Positions 7,818-13,528 of a stretch of DNA of 23,349 nt are shown here, piece after piece. The notes under the pieces were generated by a model. That model made no database searches, was not told the DNA's origin, and saw nothing but the letters and a program-made list of their open reading frames with translations. Position 1 is the stretch's first letter. Every line of letters starts with the position of its first letter. Position numbers and translations under genes: made by a program. This stretch comes from Phycisphaerae bacterium (GTDB taxonomy: Bacteria > Chloroflexota > Anaerolineae > 4572-78 > J111), in assembly GCA_028285035.1 (NCBI GenBank), contig JANQQF010000114.1, forward strand, positions 1 through 23,349, given 5' to 3'.

Positions 7818-9008
7818 ATGCCTTATCTTACTAAAAATGAGCCAGGTATTGGAGGGAAACTCAAGACAACCCCAGAAGATTTTCTTGTCGAAGAAATTCC
7901 CCTTTATTTGCCATCAGGTCAAGGACAACATCTCTATGTCTTAGTTGAGAAAAAAGGGATATCAACCTTTGCTGCAGCCAAAGAAATCGCTCGTGCCCTA
8001 AATATTTCTCCTAAAGCTATCGGCTATGCTGGTCTCAAAGATGCTAATGCGGTTACACGTCAAACCTTCTCAATTGATAATGTCGACCCAGTTCGAGTCG
8101 AAGAACTGAACTTATCCCGTATCAAAATTTTAGAGATAAATCGGCATCGAAATAAGTTGAAATTAGGTCATTCATCAGGAAACCGGTTTGTCATTCGAGT
8201 TCGCAACACAATTCCTAATGCCCTCAGCCAAGCAACAACCACATTATTAACTTTAGCAGAAAAAGGTGTACCAAATTTCTTTGGGAAACAGCGATTTGGG
8301 GTACGCAACAACACCCATACTCTAGGTCGCTTGCTCTTAACTGGTCATGTATCTGAATTTGTCTCAGAATATTTAGGACGACCTCAAACCAATGAGGCAG
8401 AGACAGTTAGAGCTGCACGAACATTAGTTGATGAAAAGCGCTGGGCAGATGCGCTTAAACAATGGCCCTCTCAACTATCGGATGAACGTCGGGTGCTTAG
8501 TGCGATTGAAAAAGTGAATGGTAGTTATGAAAATGTCTTAAAATCCATCGACCGAAGAATGAAAAACTTTTTTGTTTCTGCCTTTCAATCAAAACTATTC
8601 AACGATTTACTCACAGCAAGGTTAACTTCAATAGATCGGCTTGAAGCGGGTGATGTGGCCTACATTCATCAAAACGGGGCAGCCTTTATCGTCGAAGATG
8701 CAGCTACCGAACAACCTAGAGTAGATCAGTTTGAAATTAGCCCCTCTGGACCACTCTTCGGGCCAAAATTACTCCAAGCTCAAGGGCAACCAGGCCAGCG
8801 TGAGCAAGCGTGTCTTTTAGAACAGAATTTGTCACTTGAGAGTTTCAAAATTCCTGATATAAAGCTAAAAGGGGCTCGCCGTCCTTATCGAATTCAAGTA
8901 AAAAATCACAAGGTCTGGCAGGATGAGGAAGGATTAGTTGCCTCTTTTGAGTTACCACCAGGCGCTTATGCTACAATGGTAATGGCTGAAGTTATGAAGA
9001 TCAGTTAG
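7818..9008 (+). CDS. truD: tRNA pseudouridine(13) synthase TruD
   Basis: This 396-residue enzyme isomerises uridine 13 of tRNA to pseudouridine. The catalytic motif GYAGLKDANAVTRQ is at 69-82, with the nucleophilic Asp at 75. Other family signatures are the N-terminal 'KTTPEDFLVEEIPLY' (16-30), 'FFGKQRFGVRNN', 'FFVSAFQSKLFNDLL' and the C-terminal 'FELPPGAYATMVMAEV'. The canonical KDK/R-A after the catalytic Asp is here D-A-N-A, a minor variant. It is somewhat longer than the roughly 350 residues of the Escherichia coli enzyme, mainly in the TRUD insertion. The ATG lies 2 bases after the pentapeptide gene's stop with no separate strong Shine-Dalgarno, suggesting coupled translation. A strong terminator follows. 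Confidence 0.96.
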   Translation: MPYLTKNEPGIGGKLKTTPEDFLVEEIPLYLPSGQGQHLYVLVEKKGISTFAAAKEIARALNISPKAIGYAGLKDANAVTRQTFSIDNVDPVRVEELNLSRIKILEINRHRNKLKLGHSSGNRFVIRVRNTIPNALSQATTTLLTLAEKGVPNFFGKQRFGVRNNTHTLGRLLLTGHVSEFVSEYLGRPQTNEAETVRAARTLVDEKRWADALKQWPSQLSDERRVLSAIEKVNGSYENVLKSIDRRMKNFFVSAFQSKLFNDLLTARLTSIDRLEAGDVAYIHQNGAAFIVEDAATEQPRVDQFEISPSGPLFGPKLLQAQGQPGQREQACLLEQNLSLESFKIPDIKLKGARRPYRIQVKNHKVWQDEEGLVASFELPPGAYATMVMAEVMKIS

Positions 9009-9026
9009 TTTAGTGAATTTTGGTAA

Positions 9027-9068
9027 AAACAAAACGTCACCCAATAAAATTGGAGTGACGTTTTGTTT
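9027..9068. terminator. bidirectional intrinsic terminator between truD and the STAS gene
   Basis: A 14-bp perfect outer stem pairs 9027-9040 (ending ACGTCAC) with 9055-9068 (starting GTGACGT). It continues into CCAAT/ATTGG (9041-9045 and 9049-9053) with one bulged base and a 3-base loop. A-rich and T-rich tracts flank it, so it can stop both the truD operon and the convergent STAS transcript. Confidence 0.88.
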
Positions 9069-9101
9069 TAATAGTTCAAGGCTATCTAGTTTAGTTAATA
9101 A

Positions 9102-9455
9102 TTAGCCACCATTGAGTGATCCTAGAGCGTCTTCCACTGTAGGGTGTAAATCCGCATATTGGGTTAAGCCAACCATACGGAAAATTTTCTGAAAATGGGC
9201 GCTTAGCCCTGTCATGAGCAACTTTTGTTCACGCTTACGTGCTTCGGTCACAACGCCGATCAAAATCGCAATACCTGCGCTATTGATATAATCATTCTCA
9301 CGGAAATTGAAAATGATTGTATTCGCACCCTCAGATGAGACACTTTGAAATGCCTGATTAATTGCCTCTTCAGCAAAGGTGGTTACATCACCCAATAAAT
9401 CGATAATGGTCACCTCTCCTGATTCACGGATTGAAACTTGAATCTCATCACTCAT
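9102..9455 (-). CDS. STAS-domain anti-sigma factor antagonist (RsbV/SpoIIAA-like)
   Basis: This 117-residue STAS protein carries the conserved 'YINSAGIAILIGVV' loop, with the phosphorylatable Ser at residue 59. In partner switching the unphosphorylated form binds the anti-sigma kinase and frees a sigma factor; phosphorylation of this Ser by the kinase breaks the complex. Shine-Dalgarno GAGGG lies about 7 bases before the ATG. The gene follows the RsbW-like gene by 18 bases and shares its promoter. No sigma factor or PP2C phosphatase gene lies nearby, so the regulated target must be elsewhere. Confidence 0.92.
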   Translation of the reverse strand: MSDEIQVSIRESGEVTIIDLLGDVTTFAEEAINQAFQSVSSEGANTIIFNFRENDYINSAGIAILIGVVTEARKREQKLLMTGLSAHFQKIFRMVGLTQYADLHPTVEDALGSLNGG

Positions 9456-9473
9456 TGTGTTGCCCTCTTTTGT

Positions 9474-9974
9474 TTATTTATCTGTATTCACAACATTAGC
9501 CGGGGTAGCTTGTCTTTGATCATAAGAGTCACTCATACGATAGATGACCATATGAAACTGGTTACCATCATCTTCCGAGTCAGTGCGAATAAAGCCTGCC
9601 TCATCTACCAATTCACGAATAATATATAAACCCATTCCCCCCAAACGACTACGACCTGCGACCATACCACTAATATCGGGAATGTCAATATCACTTGGAG
9701 GGTTACCACCAGCACCAGGATCTTTAATTACAATATCTAACTTCTCTGGATCGGCGGTCAAGATTACTACAATTTTAAGACGGGCATCAGCGCCACTGCC
9801 ATATCGAATGGCGTTAGTACAAGCCTCACTAACAGCCGTCTTTATATCCTCAATTTTATCGTCATTGAAGTGCAATCGCTTAGCAATGGTAGCAACAGCT
9901 TCACGAGCAATCTTTTCATACCCAAGCTCGCTAGGTATTCGTAATTCTACAACACGACTACCTTGCACTTGCAT
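9474..9974 (-). CDS. anti-sigma factor serine kinase (RsbW-like HATPase)
   Basis: This 166-residue GHKL ATPase has the N-box SEACTNAIRYGS (49-60; E50, N54), the G1 box 'IKDPGAGG' (83-90; D85) and the G2 box 'LGGMGLYII' (111-119). It has no HisKA, receiver or membrane part, the hallmark of RsbW/SpoIIAB-type serine kinases rather than histidine kinases. It should bind a sigma factor or other target and phosphorylate the Ser of its STAS partner, encoded 18 bases downstream. The C-terminal 20 residues are polar and poorly conserved in character. Shine-Dalgarno AGGGG lies about 7 bases before the ATG. An extended -10 promoter lies about 30 bases upstream. Confidence 0.9.
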   Translation of the reverse strand: MQVQGSRVVELRIPSELGYEKIAREAVATIAKRLHFNDDKIEDIKTAVSEACTNAIRYGSGADARLKIVVILTADPEKLDIVIKDPGAGGNPPSDIDIPDISGMVAGRSRLGGMGLYIIRELVDEAGFIRTDSEDDGNQFHMVIYRMSDSYDQRQATPANVVNTDK

Positions 9975-10009
9975 ACTTGCACCCCTTAAAAGTCTAAGAT
10001 ATAGACCTG

Positions 10010-10037
10010 ATTATACCATAAATCAAAGGCATGCAAA
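10010..10037 (-). promoter_or_regulatory. promoter of the rsbW-rsbV-like pair
   Basis: On the minus strand a consensus TATAAT (10015-10010) is preceded by TGG, giving an extended -10. TTTGCA (10037-10032) lies 16 bases upstream as the -35. Transcription would start near 10003, about 30 bases before the ATG at 9974. No alternative-sigma signature was recognised. Confidence 0.6.
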
Positions 10038-10045
10038 AGTGGGAA

Positions 10046-10084
10046 TTTAGGACCAAGATTTAACTGTATTAGCTTGGCCCTAAA
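10046..10084 (-). terminator. hairpin between the PPIase gene and the rsbW promoter
   Basis: TTTAGGACCAAG (10046-10057) faces CTTGGCCCTAAA (10073-10084) across a 15-base loop. In the minus-strand RNA the single mismatch becomes a G-U pair, so all 12 positions pair. The downstream tract is only partly U-rich (UUCCCACUUUU), so termination may be moderate. It is well placed to end the PPIase transcript before the rsbW promoter. Confidence 0.5.
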
Positions 10085-10116
10085 ATTTACCATTTATATA
10101 AACGTACAGGCTGAAG

Positions 10117-11436
10117 TTATCCACCCTGAGATGGGTTTGGTAAAGGCGGTGGATTTGTTAGCGGATTATTTGGATCAGCTGGGGCCTTATCAGGGGTCCA
10201 AAAATCCTGAATGTTTGCTGTAGATCGAAGTGATTGAAGCCAGTCATCATAAGCCGTTTGTTGAGCACGAGCATAATCTGCTGGAGATAATTCGCGCTCT
10301 TCGCGCTCCAATACTTCCAGGATATGCCAGCCAAAATCCGACTCAATCGGGTCACTGATCTCGCCAATAGGCAAAGTAAAAGCAGCCTCATCTACAGAGG
10401 CAACGAAAGTCCCTCGAGAAACAAACCCAAGATCACCACCATTACTCGCTGAACCAGCATCAGTAGACAACTCAGCAGCTAAGTCAGCAAAATCTTCCCC
10501 TGCATTTAGCCGAGCCAGTGCATTTATAGCTTCTTCTTCCGTTTCAACCAGTATATGACGTGAGTTTGATTGTTCAGCAGTTAGTGCTACATCATCCCCA
10601 ATTACCTCGCGCATTTTTTCAATAAGCACAAAGTTACGAATGATATCACGATATTGATCTTCACTCACACCAGGCCCATCTGATAATGTCCCCAACCAAG
10701 CTGTGTATTGAGTACTAAGTGCACTATCGTCAAGTATATTTAAGGTGGCCGTTGGCTGAGGTGTAGGTGTATCTGCAGGTGTAGCCGTAGGTGTTATAGA
10801 GTTGGTAGTTGTAAGAGTTGGAGACGGTGTAAATGTTGGTGTCGGCGTCCACAAAGCGGCTGTGGCAGAGGCATCTGCTCGGGCTGTTTCTGTTTCGGTC
10901 GCAGCTTGTGCGGTTAGGCCTCCTTCTCGACGAGCCAGGAAGCGATTGATAAATTCATTAATTTCATCCTCTGAAGCTGAAACACCTCTTTCAGCCGCAG
11001 CCTCAGAAATCAAAATATCATCAATCATTGTATCGACAACTTCACGATCAAGTATACTTCGTTGCTGTAAAAGCTGATTGAGGAGTTGATCATATTGATT
11101 AATCAAAAACTGAGAGAATTGGTCATCTTCTGTTTGTTGTTGCGAGGCATTAAACCGCTGAAAAATTAATTGTTGATATTGCTCGTCCAATAAAAATCGT
11201 TCATATCGTACTCGTGTGTTGTAATCACGAGTAATAACTTCTTGCTCATCCACCTGCGCGATAGCTGCATTTGGTTCAATGAAGAAAGTTTGTACTGCCC
11301 CAATTGCCAAAACGATAATAATTAAGGCAGCGGCCAATCCTACTCCCAGGTAGATGACCCGCATCTGTTCTCTTTCGCGTCGGGCAATTAAAACTTCTTT
11401 ACGTGTGGGTGTCGTTTGAGCATCCCGCTTAGCCAT
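10117..11436 (-). CDS. membrane-anchored parvulin-type peptidyl-prolyl isomerase (SurA/PrsA-like)
   Basis: This 439-residue protein has a basic cytoplasmic N-terminus, one membrane segment (about 27-52), a SurA_N-like helical chaperone region (about 60-170), a Thr-Pro-rich linker (about 196-232), and further helices. A parvulin rotamase domain follows (about 291-377: 'SRHILVETEEEA', 'GGDLGFVSRGTFV', 'FGWHILEVLERE'). It should assist folding of exported proteins on the outer face of the membrane. The frame stays open to a non-preferred start at 11490. However, the ATG at 11436 has an AGAGGA Shine-Dalgarno 5-6 bases away, and the extra segment would translate through the rpsR terminator hairpin. 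No clear promoter lies in the short gap, so it may depend partly on read-through from rpsR. Confidence 0.9.
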   Translation of the reverse strand: MAKRDAQTTPTRKEVLIARREREQMRVIYLGVGLAAALIIIVLAIGAVQTFFIEPNAAIAQVDEQEVITRDYNTRVRYERFLLDEQYQQLIFQRFNASQQQTEDDQFSQFLINQYDQLLNQLLQQRSILDREVVDTMIDDILISEAAAERGVSASEDEINEFINRFLARREGGLTAQAATETETARADASATAALWTPTPTFTPSPTLTTTNSITPTATPADTPTPQPTATLNILDDSALSTQYTAWLGTLSDGPGVSEDQYRDIIRNFVLIEKMREVIGDDVALTAEQSNSRHILVETEEEAINALARLNAGEDFADLAAELSTDAGSASNGGDLGFVSRGTFVASVDEAAFTLPIGEISDPIESDFGWHILEVLEREERELSPADYARAQQTAYDDWLQSLRSTANIQDFWTPDKAPADPNNPLTNPPPLPNPSQGG

Positions 11437-11450
11437 AAAATTCCTCTGAA

Positions 11451-11487
11451 TAAAAAGAATAGACGGGCAGCCCACCAGGGCTACCCG
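11451..11487 (-). terminator. intrinsic terminator of the rpsF-ssb-rpsR operon
   Basis: In the minus-strand RNA CGGGUAGCCC (11487-11478), loop UGGU and GGGCUGCCCG (11473-11464) form a 10-bp stem with one G-U pair. UCUAUUCUUUUUA follows. On the + strand the same position is a C-A mismatch, so the hairpin fits the minus strand better. Confidence 0.75.
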
Positions 11488-11517
11488 CATTTAAAAGAAC
11501 TTCGAAGGGTAAAACTA

Positions 11518-11937
11518 TTAGCTTTTACGAACTAGTCGCGTATGTTCACCTGTAAATGGAAGTAACGCAATTTGTCGAGCTCGTTTAACTGCAACAGCTA
11601 ATTTACGTTGGTGTTTGGCACAAGTACCTGTTTTACGTCGCGCTCGAATACTTCCATTATCATCGACAAAACGGCGTAAACCATTAACGTCTTTCCAATC
11701 AATTACCCGAGATTTGTCGGTGCAAAAAGCACAAACCTTACGTCGGGGTCTGAATCCACCTCGTCTGAAGTTACCACCAGATTGACGTCGACCTCCTTCT
11801 CGATTGTAGGAGGATGTGGGGCGATCACTCGATCTTCTTTCATCTGGTTTTCTATCAGATGTTTGTGCAGGTGGCGCACTATTTTGAGCACCTGATGGTG
11901 CACTATCACTTTTATTTTGAGTAGCTTCTTCAGCCAT
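11518..11937 (-). CDS. rpsR: 30S ribosomal protein bS18 with a long N-terminal extension
   Basis: Residues about 65-139 are a complete bS18 with '[61 protein letters not shown]' features. C69, C72, C106 and H109 mark the zinc-binding (C+) form. It binds the 30S platform next to bS6. The first roughly 64 residues are low-complexity and rich in Ser, Pro, Gln, Asn, Gly and Arg, nearly doubling the usual length of about 75-80. The start is taken at 11937: GGAG lies 6 bases upstream, and another ATG is at 11940. A TTG further upstream (11949) is less likely. The start overlaps the end of ssb by 8 bases, so translation is probably coupled. Confidence 0.95.
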   Translation of the reverse strand: MAEEATQNKSDSAPSGAQNSAPPAQTSDRKPDERRSSDRPTSSYNREGGRRQSGGNFRRGGFRPRRKVCAFCTDKSRVIDWKDVNGLRRFVDDNGSIRARRKTGTCAKHQRKLAVAVKRARQIALLPFTGEHTRLVRKS

Positions 11938-12361
11938 CATATTCTCCAAGGTTTACTTCTTTTAGCGGTTTTTCTGAAAATTCAAATTCAAAGTTCTCGC
12001 TACCATTTGATCGACTCCCACTTTTATCTCGGGAACCAAGAATAATCATTTCGTTAGCAACAACTTCGGTACGAAAATGTCGCTGGCCTCGCTCATCTTC
12101 CCAACTTCGAGTTTGTAATCGTCCCTCAACATAAACCTGTTGACTTTTAGACAACTTCTGATTACAAATTTCCGCCAGATTTCCCCAAGTAACTACATTG
12201 AACCACTCTGTCTCCTCACGGCGTTCCCCGTCTGGGGCTGTCCAAGAGCGACTAGAGGCCAAACTAAACGAGGTGACGGGTTTACCGGAGGGTGTATATC
12301 GCATCTCTGGGTCACGCCCAATGTTTCCAATAACCATCACTTTATTTAGTCCTCTTGACAT
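11930..12361 (-). CDS. ssb: single-stranded DNA-binding protein
   Basis: This 143-residue protein begins with the typical SSB start '[34 protein letters not shown]'. It has '[53 protein letters not shown]', a full OB fold over about 1-108. It coats single-stranded DNA in replication and repair. The tail is only about 35 residues and ends 'VNLGEYDG'; the acidic DDDIPF-like tip that normally recruits partner proteins is absent. Shine-Dalgarno AGAGGGG lies about 9 bases before the ATG. It is the middle gene of the conserved rpsF-ssb-rpsR operon. Its last codons double as the Shine-Dalgarno of rpsR. Confidence 0.95.
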   Translation of the reverse strand: MSRGLNKVMVIGNIGRDPEMRYTPSGKPVTSFSLASSRSWTAPDGERREETEWFNVVTWGNLAEICNQKLSKSQQVYVEGRLQTRSWEDERGQRHFRTEVVANEMIILGSRDKSGSRSNGSENFEFEFSEKPLKEVNLGEYDG

Positions 12362-12410
12362 TTTCTGTTTTCCCCTCTCTAATACTACCTACCTAACCAA
12401 ATTTTAACAC

Positions 12411-12695
12411 TTACTCAACTTTTACCAGCATGTAACGGATGACTTCTTCAGTCAGTTTCAAATTACGCTCTAGCTCTAAAATAGACGCAGGTGGCATATT
12501 AACATTTAGTAGAGCATAAGTGCCTTCACGATGATTGTTAATCAAATAGGCTAACTGCTGACGGCCCCATAAATCAACAGACGTCACCTCGCCATTAACA
12601 GCCCCAATAAATCCTGAGACTTTTTCAATGACTGCAGTGACGCCATCTCCCTCAATTGTAGGGGAGACAATAATCGGCAACTCATAATTTCGCAT
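12411..12695 (-). CDS. rpsF: 30S ribosomal protein bS6
   Basis: This 94-residue protein reads 'MRNYELPIIVSPTIEGDGVTAVIEKVSGFI', then 'VDLWGRQQLAYLINNHREGTYALLNVNMPPASILELERNLKLTEEVIRYMLVKVE', the full bS6 ferredoxin-like fold. It binds the 30S platform as a pair with bS18, encoded two genes downstream. The ATG at 12695 lies 9 bases from a perfect AAAGGAGG. The frame continues to a TTG at 12704 that abuts that Shine-Dalgarno, so it cannot be the start. The upstream leader can pair with the Shine-Dalgarno, which suggests translational control. Confidence 0.95.
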   Translation of the reverse strand: MRNYELPIIVSPTIEGDGVTAVIEKVSGFIGAVNGEVTSVDLWGRQQLAYLINNHREGTYALLNVNMPPASILELERNLKLTEEVIRYMLVKVE

Positions 12696-12809
12696 CACTA
12701 ACAACCTCCTTTCTGTGGGTTTAGCCCTTGATCAATGTCAAGAGCAGAAAGGATAGACGTGCGCTAAGAAAGTCATTTATTCCTTAGCGTAAACTACGCT
12801 ATCACAACA
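12696..12809 (-). promoter_or_regulatory. structured rpsF leader with Shine-Dalgarno-masking helix
   Basis: Reading the minus strand 5' to 3', TAGCGTA/TACGCTA (12801-12795 and 12791-12785) forms a 7-bp hairpin. The alternative CGCTAAG/CTTAGCG (12789-12783 and 12768-12762) reuses the second arm of the first, so the two exclude each other. Downstream, TCCTTTCTG (12753-12745) is a perfect 9-base complement of CAGAAAGGA (12715-12707), which contains most of the rpsF Shine-Dalgarno. CTTGA/TCAAG forms a small hairpin in the loop. Leaders of rpsF operons in several phyla are bound by the S6:S18 complex for autoregulation. Whether this one matches that motif is inference. Confidence 0.55.
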
Positions 12810-12815
12810 GCGAAT

Positions 12816-12843
12816 AATATAACATAGATTGAACAAAACGCAA
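12816..12843 (-). promoter_or_regulatory. promoter of rpsF-ssb-rpsR
   Basis: On the minus strand TATATT (12821-12816), preceded by TGT (extended -10), lies 16 bases from TTGCGT (12843-12838). The start would be near 12809, giving a leader of about 114 bases. A further TTGACA lies upstream near 12875 but has no good -10 partner. Confidence 0.5.
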
Positions 12844-12969
12844 ATCATTCCTAGAATACGCCCAGATAGTGTCAAGGTTTCTTTGTAGAAAAATCGATTA
12901 TAGTACAGCAACAAGTTCTAATTATGTCTACCAATCAGTTTCTTAAAAGAAAATGAACTTTAAAGCAAA

Positions 12970-13000
12970 ATTGTAATGAAATTGTAACCAAGATTATGAT
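12970..13000 (+). promoter_or_regulatory. possible activator-dependent promoter of the receiver gene
   Basis: ATTGTAA occurs twice as a direct repeat with an 11-base period (12970-12976 and 12981-12987). It is followed 7 bases later by TATGAT (12995-13000), a plausible -10. Eleven-base-period direct repeats overlapping the -35 are typical of OmpR/PhoB-family response-regulator sites. The rest of 12844-13075 shows nothing else supportable. Confidence 0.35.
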
Positions 13001-13075
13001 CAATTTGTGGTAAGTTAATGCTGTTTATTGTGTAAATTACCAACTGAATCACCCATCTTGTCTTGGAGCCAGATT

Positions 13076-13450
13076 ATGCCCACAATTCTTTATGCAGAAG
13101 ATGACTATGAGCATCGAACAATGATGCGTCTTGTCTTTAACAACACATCCTACACCCTAATTGAAGCACAAAATGGTCAGGAGGCTTTGGAAAAGATTGG
13201 ATTTGAACAGCCAGATTTAGTCCTACTAGATTTATTTATGCCAAAAGTTGATGGATATGGTGTTATGAAAGCCCTAAAAACCAATCCTGATACCCAAACC
13301 ATCCCCATTGTAGTTCTCTCCGCTTGGCCAACAGGCGATACTCGAAAACGCACAAAAGAAGCTGGGGCAAGTGAATTCGTAGCCAAACCTTATGATCCAT
13401 TTGAACTCGTCAGCATTGTAAAAACTCAACTGGCCCACGTTACATCCTAA
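13076..13450 (+). CDS. single-domain response regulator (CheY-like receiver)
   Basis: This 124-residue protein is a lone receiver. It has acidic E8-D9-D10, phosphoacceptor D52 in 'LVLLDLFMPKVDG', the switch Ser at 82 ('VVLSAW') and the conserved Lys at 104 ('AKPYDPFE'). It has no output domain, so it must signal by protein contact or serve in a phosphorelay. The start at 13076 is chosen because GGAG (13065-13068) lies 7 bases upstream and the domain begins there; the frame is open 16 codons further upstream without support. No kinase is adjacent. The large NACHT histidine kinase in this window is one possible phosphodonor, purely by inference. Confidence 0.93.
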   Translation: MPTILYAEDDYEHRTMMRLVFNNTSYTLIEAQNGQEALEKIGFEQPDLVLLDLFMPKVDGYGVMKALKTNPDTQTIPIVVLSAWPTGDTRKRTKEAGASEFVAKPYDPFELVSIVKTQLAHVTS

Positions 13451-13528
13451 TATTTCAGGGGGTATTCAGTTACGCTTCAATTTATCACCCTATTTTACAA
13501 ATCCTAATTTTTATGTAAACTTCCAGTT

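Noticed and set aside
11047..11058. Second copy of the rel palindrome (TCAAGTATACTT)
   Set aside because: It lies inside the PPIase coding region, matches only 12 of 14 bases, and encodes ordinary residues there, so chance is likelier.
11437..11490. Longer N-terminus for the PPIase (start at 11490)
   Set aside because: It would translate through the rpsR terminator hairpin, and the ATG at 11436 has a good Shine-Dalgarno.
11938..11949. TTG start for rpsR at 11949
   Set aside because: The ATG pair at 11940/11937 lies at proper distance from GGAG; the TTG itself overlaps that Shine-Dalgarno.
13494..13519. TTTACA-N14-TGTAAA dyad before the glycosidase-like gene
   Set aside because: Only 6-base arms in AT-rich sequence and no good promoter around it; too weak to call an operator.
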